A DNA stretch of 30,300 bases from UBA4738 sp002413305 (lineage in GTDB: Bacteria; Actinomycetota; UBA4738): the NCBI GenBank assembly GCA_036847185.1, contig DAIUAM010000037.1, positions 1 through 30,300 on the forward strand. The letters are read 5' to 3'. Of this stretch, positions 1 to 5,844 are shown piece after piece. The notes beneath the pieces were generated by a model. The model saw only the letters and a list, made by a program, of their open reading frames with translations, ran no database searches and was not told the origin of the DNA. Position 1 is the first letter of the stretch. Each line of letters opens with the position of its first letter. A program made the position numbers and the translations under genes.

Positions 1-113
1 ACCTCGAGGAGCAGTTCGAGGTCGAGATCGACGACTCCGAGGTCACGGTGGACAATTTCCAGACGATCAACGACATCGATCGCCTGGTCAGCTCCAAGGT
101 CCAGGCGGGATGA
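1..113 (+). CDS. Acyl carrier protein, C-terminal part (cut by window edge)
   Basis: The reading frame from base 3 to the TGA at 111-113 gives 36 residues that match the end of the complete ACP at 2726-2977 at 28 of 36 positions, including the EEQFEV, DNF and TINDIDRLV segments. This is the helix III/IV end of an ACP/PCP fold; the phosphopantetheine serine lies outside the window. Its role would be to carry an acyl or aminoacyl group as a thioester. The stop overlaps an ATG at 110-112 (ATGA), the same arrangement as between the second ACP and its dehydrogenase, so the two ACPs look like products of one duplication. The identity as an ACP is secure through the paralogue; its substrate is unknown. 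Confidence 0.85.
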   Translation, partial: LEEQFEVEIDDSEVTVDNFQTINDIDRLVSSKVQAG

Positions 114-175
114 ACCGGCTCGGGACGATGGCTCCGGGATGGCTCGCCCCTTCGGTTTGCGCTCGCCGCCCGTAG
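110..175 (+). pseudogene. 21-codon remnant resembling an acyl-CoA dehydrogenase N-terminus
   Basis: An ATG overlapping the ACP stop opens a frame of 21 codons ending in TAG at 173-175, directly abutting the ATG of the sulfotransferase. Its first residues, MNRLGTMAPGWL, align with the first residues of the dehydrogenase at 2974, MRPPGTAAPEWL (7 of 12 identical), and the first 40 bases agree at 28 positions. Both frames start in the same ATGA overlap with an ACP stop. The simplest reading is that an ACP-dehydrogenase pair was duplicated and this copy lost all but the first few codons when the sulfotransferase gene came to lie here. It could still be translated as a coupling peptide. The similarity is seen in the sequence; the history is inferred. 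Confidence 0.6.
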
Positions 176-1141
176 ATGCCTGAAGCAGGCTCCTCACCCC
201 ACGGCGCGGTGGCCCGGCTCTTAAAGCTTGCGGCTCGGTCGGCGCGTCGTCGGCGGATCGCTTCGGTGGCCCTGCGGGCGGCGGCCCCTCTGCTGCCACC
301 TCGCCCGCCGCCCGACCGCCCCATCTTCATCGTCGGGAGCCCGCGATCCGGGACCACGCTGCTCTTCGACGTCCTGAACCGCTCGGCGGGTGTGGCCTCG
401 CTGGGGACGGAGAGCCATCTCCTCTGGGAGATGTACCATCCCGCCGGCGGTCGGTCGTGGCGGTCCCACGAGGTTCGGCCGGAGGACATCGGCCGTCTCG
501 AAGCGCGCCTTCTGACCTGGGCCATCTCCGAGATCACCGCCGATAGGCGCTACGTGGACAAATCCCCCCGGAACAGCGTCCGGGTGCGGTATCTGCACGC
601 CCTGTTCCCCGACGCCCGATTCGTGTATCTGCGCAGGGACGGCCGGGCGGTGGTCTCATCGCTCATGACGGGCTGGCGGTCGACCGGGCCGATGTTCCCG
701 GGACTCGAGGTCCCCACGCCCCTGTCGATCCGCGAGTACGGGGGGACCTCTTGGAAGTTCTTGGCGCCTCCGGGATGGCGAGCGATGGCGACCGGCCATT
801 CGTTGGCCGAGGTCTGCGCATTCCAGTGGGCCGCCGCGAACGGAGCGATCCTGCAGGCTCGCCGGGCCATCCAACCTGAGAGCTGGGTGGATGTTCGGTA
901 CGAGGATCTCGTGGCCGACCCGGTCGCGCAGGTGCGTCGCCTCCTCGAGGCCCTCGACCTGCCGGTCGATGGCGACGTGCTCGAGGCCGCACGCGATGTC
1001 CCGGTTCGCGTCAGCAAGGTCGCCGTTGGAGCCCCCCGGCCGGAGAAGTGGAGAGACGAGAATCCCGAGGAGCTGGCCGCGGTCCTTCCTCACCTCGTCG
1101 CGATGCAGGAGCTCCTCGGTTACCCGACCGACATGGGCTGA
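176..1141 (+). CDS. PAPS-dependent sulfotransferase family protein
   Basis: A 321-residue protein of the sulfotransferase fold, expected to transfer sulfate from 3'-phosphoadenylyl sulfate to a hydroxyl, here most plausibly of a glycan or lipid intermediate in the cytoplasm. The 5'-phosphosulfate loop is at residues 51-61 (FIVGSPRSGTT), and the 3'-phosphate motif at about 149-164 (FVYLRRDGRAVVSSLM), with Arg154 and Ser161 in the usual places. A further conserved segment, VDVRYEDLVADP, follows. The N-terminal 45 residues are basic and probably disordered. An in-frame TAG directly precedes the ATG, so the gene cannot start further upstream; no clear ribosome-binding site is seen and translation may depend on re-initiation after the small frame upstream. 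The acceptor cannot be read from the sequence. Confidence 0.88.
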   Translation: MPEAGSSPHGAVARLLKLAARSARRRRIASVALRAAAPLLPPRPPPDRPIFIVGSPRSGTTLLFDVLNRSAGVASLGTESHLLWEMYHPAGGRSWRSHEVRPEDIGRLEARLLTWAISEITADRRYVDKSPRNSVRVRYLHALFPDARFVYLRRDGRAVVSSLMTGWRSTGPMFPGLEVPTPLSIREYGGTSWKFLAPPGWRAMATGHSLAEVCAFQWAAANGAILQARRAIQPESWVDVRYEDLVADPVAQVRRLLEALDLPVDGDVLEAARDVPVRVSKVAVGAPRPEKWRDENPEELAAVLPHLVAMQELLGYPTDMG

Positions 1142-1142
1142 G

Positions 1143-1167
1143 GGTCCGCGGAGCCGGCCTTCGGACC
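1143..1167 (+). terminator. Possible hairpin terminator after sulfotransferase
   Basis: GGTCCG at 1143-1148 pairs with CGGACC at 1162-1167 around a 13-base loop that itself contains GCCGGC. The hairpin lies right after the stop at 1139-1141 and before the promoter of the next gene. There is no T-run, which is common for GC-rich actinobacterial terminators. The palindrome TCCGCGGA also occurs twice here, at 1145-1152 and 1169-1176. Confidence 0.35.
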
Positions 1168-1226
1168 ATCCGCGGATCGATGGATCGTCGAACGGATCCA
1201 GTGAACTGGCGCAAGGACCCGTTCCT

Positions 1227-1232
1227 TATACT
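1227..1232 (+). promoter_or_regulatory. -10 element TATACT, likely leaderless start
   Basis: TATACT stands 8 bases before the GTG at 1241. A transcript would begin at or next to the start codon, and there is no Shine-Dalgarno sequence, so leaderless initiation is likely. No good -35 box is seen at 16-19 bases upstream. Confidence 0.55.
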
Positions 1233-1240
1233 CGGGGCCT

Positions 1241-2632
1241 GTGGAACCGAACCTGGTGGTCCTTCTCCTCGACACCGCGCGGGCCGATGCGTTCGCGCCC
1301 TGGGGCGGATCGGTGCCAACCCCGGCGATGGCCGAACTGTGTGGGCAGGGAACCGCGTACCGGCACGCCGTGGCGCCGGCTCCCTGGACCCTCGCCTCGA
1401 CGGCATCCATCTTCTCGGGCGTACTTCCCACCGAGCACGGGATCAGCGGCGATTCCTTCTCCTGGACCCCCGGCGGCCCCACATCCCCAGCCAGGACGAT
1501 CGAGCAGTTCGGCGGCGCGTGGCTTCCCGACGCCCTGAGCAGCCGCGGATATGCGACGTGGGCTGCAAGCTGCAACTCGTGGATCAGCCCGTGGGCCGGG
1601 TTCGACCGGGGGTTCGATCGGTTCGCCTACCTGCACGATAAGGCCCGACTTCCCTCCGGCCGTGGGGGGCGGTGGCTCCGTGCGGCGGCTCGCGCCGCGG
1701 GCGTGCTGGACCGTGGCGGCCGGCAATGCCTGCGGGAGTTCCACGACCTGATGCGGGATCTCCCCGACGAGCCGCTCTTTGCTTTCGTCAACCTGATGGA
1801 GGTGCATTCGCCGTACGACCCCCCCTGGCGCTTTTATCCCTTCGCGCCCTGGCGGCGCCGTCGAACCAGGCCGCTCACCACCGGGACGACGCGGCACGTG
1901 GCATTTAACGCGGGGGCGATGACTCCGCCGGACGGCTACGTGCCGACCATCCGCACGCTCTACCGGGCCGCGGCGCGGTACGAGGACTGGCTGCTCGGGG
2001 GGTTCATCCGGGCGATCCGATCCACCGGGCGGCCGACCGTCGTGGTGGCCGTGGCCGACCACGGCGAGAACCTCGGCGAACACGGCATGTACAACCACAA
2101 CTCCTCGCTCCACGAGCCGCTGCTCCACGTCCCGCTCGTTGTGTGGGGCAACCGGGTCGACCTGGCCGGGGGCTGGGAGGAGGAACCGGTGGCGCTCACC
2201 GGGCTGCTCCAGTGGATCCTGCAGGTCGTCGATGGGGGGACCGCGCCGTTGGGGCCGGCCGGAGGTCCGATCGTGAGCGAGTACGAGTCGACCGTGCGGC
2301 ACAGCGGCATCCCGTCGGAGGTTGCCGACCGGATCGACACGCTGGACCCGGCCCTGGTTCCTCCGTTGTTCCAGCATCCCGGCGTGGCCATCCGCCGCGG
2401 GTCCCTGAAGTACCAGGTTGTGGAGGAGGGCGGCGCCACCCTGTTCGACCTGGCCTCTGATCCGGGGGAGGAGCACGACCTGCTGCCCTCCCGACCTAAG
2501 CTGGCCGCCGGATTCGAGGATGCGGTGCAGGCCTGGCGGGCGCGCAGGACCGACCTGCCCCGGGCCACCGGCGGCGAGGTCGCCGAGGACGAGATCGCGG
2601 ACCATCTCCGGATGCTGGGCTACTTGGAGTAG
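1241..2632 (+). CDS. Sulfatase-fold hydrolase/transferase with Thr nucleophile position
   Basis: A 463-residue member of the alkaline phosphatase/sulfatase superfamily. Metal-binding residues are visible near the N-terminus (VVLLLDTARAD, Asp11) and at ADHGENLGEHG in the second half. The catalytic region reads PWTLASTASIFSG. Aligned with the C/S-x-P-S-R-(x)3-L-T-G signature of formylglycine sulfatases, Thr50 takes the place of the modified Cys/Ser, and the Pro and Arg are also missing. This suggests a phosphoryl or phosphoglycerol chemistry (Thr is the nucleophile in LtaS-type enzymes) or a non-FGly esterase rather than a classical sulfatase. No signal peptide or membrane segment is apparent. 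It ends with the peptide LRMLGYLE, also found in similar form in the enzymes at 25072 and 28078. GTG is chosen because of the -10 box 8 bases upstream. Confidence 0.8.
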   Translation: MEPNLVVLLLDTARADAFAPWGGSVPTPAMAELCGQGTAYRHAVAPAPWTLASTASIFSGVLPTEHGISGDSFSWTPGGPTSPARTIEQFGGAWLPDALSSRGYATWAASCNSWISPWAGFDRGFDRFAYLHDKARLPSGRGGRWLRAAARAAGVLDRGGRQCLREFHDLMRDLPDEPLFAFVNLMEVHSPYDPPWRFYPFAPWRRRRTRPLTTGTTRHVAFNAGAMTPPDGYVPTIRTLYRAAARYEDWLLGGFIRAIRSTGRPTVVVAVADHGENLGEHGMYNHNSSLHEPLLHVPLVVWGNRVDLAGGWEEEPVALTGLLQWILQVVDGGTAPLGPAGGPIVSEYESTVRHSGIPSEVADRIDTLDPALVPPLFQHPGVAIRRGSLKYQVVEEGGATLFDLASDPGEEHDLLPSRPKLAAGFEDAVQAWRARRTDLPRATGGEVAEDEIADHLRMLGYLE

Positions 2633-2650
2633 AGGCCGTGTGGGATACTT

Positions 2651-2674
2651 GCTCCCCGCCCGCCCGCGGGGAGC
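2651..2674 (+). terminator. Strong hairpin, 9-bp perfect stem
   Basis: GCTCCCCGC at 2651-2659 pairs perfectly with GCGGGGAGC at 2666-2674 around a 6-base loop, 18 bases after the sulfatase-fold gene stop. No T-tract follows. It is most simply a terminator that isolates the ACP-dehydrogenase-ligase operon, but a GATACT at 2644-2649 could be a -10 box that would place the hairpin in the 5' leader of the ACP transcript instead. Confidence 0.6.
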
Positions 2675-2710
2675 TGCGGCGGGGTTCGAACGACACACAC
2701 GCTGACACGC

Positions 2711-2717
2711 AGGAGGG
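2711..2717 (+). promoter_or_regulatory. Strong Shine-Dalgarno site of the ACP gene
   Basis: AGGAGGG lies 8 bases before the GTG at 2726. It is the best ribosome-binding site in the window, fixes the GTG as the start, and suggests the small ACP is made in large amounts. Confidence 0.75.
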
Positions 2718-2725
2718 ATATCCAC

Positions 2726-2977
2726 GTGGCCGATGTCAAGACCCAAGTCCGGGAGTTCATCGCCAGCGAGATCATGTACGACGAATCGCCGGCGGTGCTC
2801 ACCGACGACACCAAGCTCCTGGGGGGGATCATGGATTCCCTGGGGCTGATGCAGCTGGTTTCCTTCATCGAGGAGCAGTTCGAGGTCCAGATCGACGACG
2901 CCGAGGTCACCGTCGAGAACTTCTCCACCATCAACGACATCGACCGCTTGGTGAACTCCAAGGTCGAGGTGGGATGA
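2726..2977 (+). CDS. Acyl/peptidyl carrier protein
   Basis: An 83-residue stand-alone carrier protein of normal length. Ser38 in GIMDSLGLMQL is the site for the 4'-phosphopantetheine arm; the flanking D-S-L and the acidic helix after it are typical. It should carry the product of the adenylation enzyme at 4162 as a thioester and present it to the dehydrogenase at 2974, whose start codon overlaps its stop by 4 bases (ATGA), which implies translational coupling. The start is a GTG behind a strong AGGAGGG. A second, very similar ACP ends at base 113. It could be an ACP of another acyl chain, but the neighbouring ligase of the amino-acid-activating type favours an aminoacyl carrier protein. Confidence 0.92.
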   Translation: MADVKTQVREFIASEIMYDESPAVLTDDTKLLGGIMDSLGLMQLVSFIEEQFEVQIDDAEVTVENFSTINDIDRLVNSKVEVG

Positions 2978-4137
2978 GGCCACCCGGGACTGCAGCTCCG
3001 GAGTGGCTCACCCGGGCGCAGGTCGAGTTCTACGAGTCGGTCGTCCGATTCGCCAAGACCCTTCCCGACGACGTCCGGGATCGCGACGAAGCCGGCGCGT
3101 TCTCCCGCGACATATGGAACCGGTGCGCGACGTTCGGCATCCAGGGCATGCCCGTGCCGGAGGAGCTGGGGGGCGGGGGCCACGACGTCCTCACCACCAT
3201 GCTGGGTCTGGAGGCACTGGGGTACGGATATCCCGACCAGGGCCTGATCTTCGCCATCAACGCGCACATGTGGACCAGCGAGATCTCGCTGTGGCGATTC
3301 GGCACGCCCGAGCAGCAGCAGGCATGGCTCCCGCGCCTGTGCTCCGGTGAGGCCATCGGCTGCCACGCCATCACCGAGCCCGAAGCCGGGTCGGACGCGT
3401 TCAACCTGGCCGCCACAGCCCGCGAGGTGGAGGGCGGGTTCGTCCTGAACGGCGGCAAGACGTTCATCTCGAACGCGCCGGTGGCGGACGTGTTCATCGT
3501 GTTCGCCCGGAGCGGGGCCGGCATCGGGCCGTTCGGCATCAGCGCCTTCCTGCTCCGGAAAGGGGTCTCCGGGATGGAGGTGGGCAAGCCCCTCGAGAAG
3601 ATGGGCCTGCGCACCTCTCCGATGGCCGAGGTCTTCCTACGGGACTGCTTCGTCCCGGCCGAGGATCTGGTGGGCAAGCCCGGCCAGGGCGGGGAGATCT
3701 TCACCGAGTCAATGCGGTGGGAGCGGGCCTGCATCATGGCCAGCCACGTCGGCCTGATGCGCCGGACGCTGGAGACGTGCGTGGCTTACGCCCGACAGCG
3801 CCGGCAGTTCGGCAAGCCGATCGCGAAGTACGAGTCGATCTCGGACAAGCTGGCCAACATGAAGATCGCCCTGGACGCGGCGCACCTCCTGCTGCTTCGG
3901 ACCGGGTGGCTGATGGACCAGGGCCGGGACGCCATGACCGAGGCCGCCGTGGCGAAAGCCTTCATCAGCGAAGCGACCGTCCAGTCGCAGCTCGACGCCA
4001 TCCAGATCCACGGCGGGTATGGCTACATGAGCGAGCTCGGCATCGAACGCGGGCTGCGTGACGCCATCGGCGGCCGCATCTACTCGGGCACCTCGGAGAT
4101 CCAGCGTCGGATCATCGCCCGAGGGCTGGGGCTGTAG
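2974..4137 (+). CDS. Acyl-CoA dehydrogenase family protein, likely acting on a carrier-bound substrate
   Basis: A 387-residue FAD enzyme. The family signatures AITEPEAGSD (around residue 134) and HGGYGYMSE...RDAIGG are present. At the place of the short/medium-chain catalytic Glu (IYEGTSEIQ) there is Ser371 (IYSGTSEIQ), whereas Glu250 in MRWERACIMASHVGLM lines up with the alternative base of isovaleryl-CoA dehydrogenase (helix G), which is also the position used by prolyl-S-carrier dehydrogenases such as PltE/RedW. With an ACP before it and an adenylation enzyme after it, it most likely oxidises a carrier-bound amino acid rather than a CoA ester. The ATG at 2974 overlaps the ACP stop. The frame stays open further upstream, but only out of frame across the ACP gene, so earlier starts were rejected. 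The substrate (proline or other) is inferred. Confidence 0.87.
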   Translation: MRPPGTAAPEWLTRAQVEFYESVVRFAKTLPDDVRDRDEAGAFSRDIWNRCATFGIQGMPVPEELGGGGHDVLTTMLGLEALGYGYPDQGLIFAINAHMWTSEISLWRFGTPEQQQAWLPRLCSGEAIGCHAITEPEAGSDAFNLAATAREVEGGFVLNGGKTFISNAPVADVFIVFARSGAGIGPFGISAFLLRKGVSGMEVGKPLEKMGLRTSPMAEVFLRDCFVPAEDLVGKPGQGGEIFTESMRWERACIMASHVGLMRRTLETCVAYARQRRQFGKPIAKYESISDKLANMKIALDAAHLLLLRTGWLMDQGRDAMTEAAVAKAFISEATVQSQLDAIQIHGGYGYMSELGIERGLRDAIGGRIYSGTSEIQRRIIARGLGL

Positions 4138-4161
4138 AGGGCGGTAGGCTCGGAGTTCCCC

Positions 4162-5745
4162 ATGCCTCCCTCGCCCACGCTCCACGACCTCCTCCGCGCC
4201 TCCGCCGAGCGGTTCCCGGACCGGGTCGCCGTCCAGGCCGGCGAGCTGTCGCTGACCTACTCCGAGCTCGACGCGGCCTCGGACCGCCTGGCCGAGACGC
4301 TGCAGGCGCACGGGGTCGCCCGAGGCGATCGGGTGGGACTGTTCCTGCCGAAGTCCGTGGAGGCCGTGGTCGCGCTGTACGGCGCGATGAAGGCGGGGGC
4401 CGCATACGTGCCGATCGATCCGCACGCCCCGGTCCATCGGGGGGCCATCGTGGCCGCCGACTGCACTGTCAAGGCGATGGTCGCCACGCCGGGGCGCGCG
4501 ATTGAGATGCTGACCGCGCTGGCCGAGCGGGGGCACCGGCCGGCCCTGACCGTGGTGGTCGGCGGCGGCGGCCCCGATGCGGACCTCCCCGGCGCCTCGA
4601 TGGCCTGGCTCGAAGCGACAGAGACCGAGCGCGCCGCGCCGCGCGTGGCGGTCGGTGAGCGCGACCTCGCCTACATCCTCTACACATCCGGGTCCACCGG
4701 CGTGCCGAAGGGGGTCATGCTTTCGCACCGGAACGCCCTGGCCTTCGTGGAATGGTGCGCTGAGCGGATCGGAGTGGGTCCGGAGGACCGCCTGTCGAAC
4801 CACGCACCCCTGCACTTCGACCTGTCGGTGTTCGATCTGTACGTGGCGGCGCTGGGCGGGGCCGCGGTGGTCCTCGTGCCGGAAGAGGTCGCGTACCTGG
4901 GCGGCTCGCTGGTGGAGTTCATCCGCGGACAGGCGATCACCGTTTGGTACAGCGTGCCCTCCGCTCTCATGCTCATCACCAAGGCCATCCGGGATCGCTC
5001 GGCGCTGGCCGGGCTTCGAACGGTGGTGTTCGCCGGCGAGGTCTACCCGACCCAGCGGCTGCGCGAGCTGCAGGCCCTGGTCCCCGGGGTGGACCTGTGG
5101 AACCTGTACGGGCCCACCGAGACGAACGTCTGCACCTACCACCGGATCGGCGAGCTCCCCGAGGACGACCGGCCCATCCCCATCGGGCGGTCCTGCGAGG
5201 GCACCGACGCGTTCGTCGTCACGGCCGAGGGCGGCCCCGGGACGGTGGGGGAGGAGGGCGAACTCTTCGTGGACGGCCCCACCGTGATGCAGGGGTACTG
5301 GGGGCGCCCGGACCGGACGGCCGAGGTGCTGGTTCGCCATCCGCTGTCTCCGGAACGGGAGGCCCCGGTCTATCGGACGGGCGACCTGGTCCGGCTCCGG
5401 ACCGATGGCGAGTTCGACTTCCTGGGACGGCGCGACCATCAGATCAAGAGCCGCGGCTACCGGATCGAGCTGGGGGAGATCGAAGCCGCCATCAACGCCC
5501 ACCCGGAGGTGGAGGAATCGGTCGCCGTCGCCGTGCCGCACGGGGAATGGGGGACCGCGGTCGTCGCCTACGTCGTCATCCGGACCGGGGCCACCGGGTT
5601 GGGCGAACGAGCGTTGCAACGCCACGTGGCCAGCCGCCTCCCTCGGTACATGGTGCCGATGCGCGTGGAGGTCGTCGAGTCCCTGCCCAGGACCTCCACC
5701 GGCAAGATCGACCGGACGCGCCTGCGGGAGGCCGCAACGGCCTGA
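4162..5745 (+). CDS. Stand-alone amino acid adenylation enzyme (prolyl-AMP ligase-like)
   Basis: A 527-residue ANL-superfamily ligase that would activate a carboxylate with ATP and load it on the ACP. Core motifs are all visible: A3 YILYTSGSTGVPKGVM (about residue 170), A4 HAPLHFDLSVFDLY, A5 NLYGPTETNV, A7 YRTGDLVRL, A8 GRRDHQIKSRGYRIELGEIE and A10 with Lys515 in STGKIDR. Asp in the A4 HFDLSVFD segment is the expected amino-group-binding residue, so an amino acid is a likely substrate. The wording around A4-A5 (NHAPLHFDLSVFDLY, TVWYSVPSALML, FAGEVYP) is that of PltF/RedM-type prolyl-AMP ligases and of the related exosortase-associated ligases. It begins 24 bases after the dehydrogenase stop with GGAG at 4152-4155; a TAGGCT at 4145-4150 could be a -10 box. 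No condensation or thioesterase domain is attached. Confidence 0.88.
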   Translation: MPPSPTLHDLLRASAERFPDRVAVQAGELSLTYSELDAASDRLAETLQAHGVARGDRVGLFLPKSVEAVVALYGAMKAGAAYVPIDPHAPVHRGAIVAADCTVKAMVATPGRAIEMLTALAERGHRPALTVVVGGGGPDADLPGASMAWLEATETERAAPRVAVGERDLAYILYTSGSTGVPKGVMLSHRNALAFVEWCAERIGVGPEDRLSNHAPLHFDLSVFDLYVAALGGAAVVLVPEEVAYLGGSLVEFIRGQAITVWYSVPSALMLITKAIRDRSALAGLRTVVFAGEVYPTQRLRELQALVPGVDLWNLYGPTETNVCTYHRIGELPEDDRPIPIGRSCEGTDAFVVTAEGGPGTVGEEGELFVDGPTVMQGYWGRPDRTAEVLVRHPLSPEREAPVYRTGDLVRLRTDGEFDFLGRRDHQIKSRGYRIELGEIEAAINAHPEVEESVAVAVPHGEWGTAVVAYVVIRTGATGLGERALQRHVASRLPRYMVPMRVEVVESLPRTSTGKIDRTRLREAATA

Positions 5746-5746
5746 G

Positions 5747-5787
5747 CCGTTCGCTGCCCGCTTCTCGGCACACCTCCAGGCGAACGG
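5747..5787 (+). terminator. Inverted repeat after the ligase gene
   Basis: CCGTTCGC at 5747-5754 pairs with GCGAACGG at 5780-5787, 8 bp perfect with a 25-base loop in which TGCC (5755-5758) and GGCA (5767-5770) can form an inner stem. It follows the stop at 5743-5745 immediately and is the likely end of the ACP-dehydrogenase-ligase transcript. No T-run is present. Confidence 0.45.
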
Positions 5788-5790
5788 TGC

Positions 5791-5821
5791 TGGCGGGCCC
5801 GCCATCTGGGCGTGGTACAGT
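5791..5821 (+). promoter_or_regulatory. 14-bp palindrome and -10-like box before the FG-GAP gene
   Basis: TGGCGGGCCCGCCA at 5791-5804 is a perfect palindrome, and TACAGT at 5816-5821 resembles a -10 box. The palindrome covers the place where a -35 element would sit, so it could be an operator. Transcription would start near 5828, leaving a leader of about 17-29 bases. Confidence 0.35.
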
Positions 5822-5844
5822 GCCCGACTCCGCTCGGAACACGC

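Noticed and set aside
1226..2983. Open frame of 585 codons on the minus strand
   Set aside because: It is antisense to the sulfatase-fold and ACP genes, has no recognisable motif and a low-complexity Gly/Arg/Pro composition; long antisense frames are common in GC-rich DNA.
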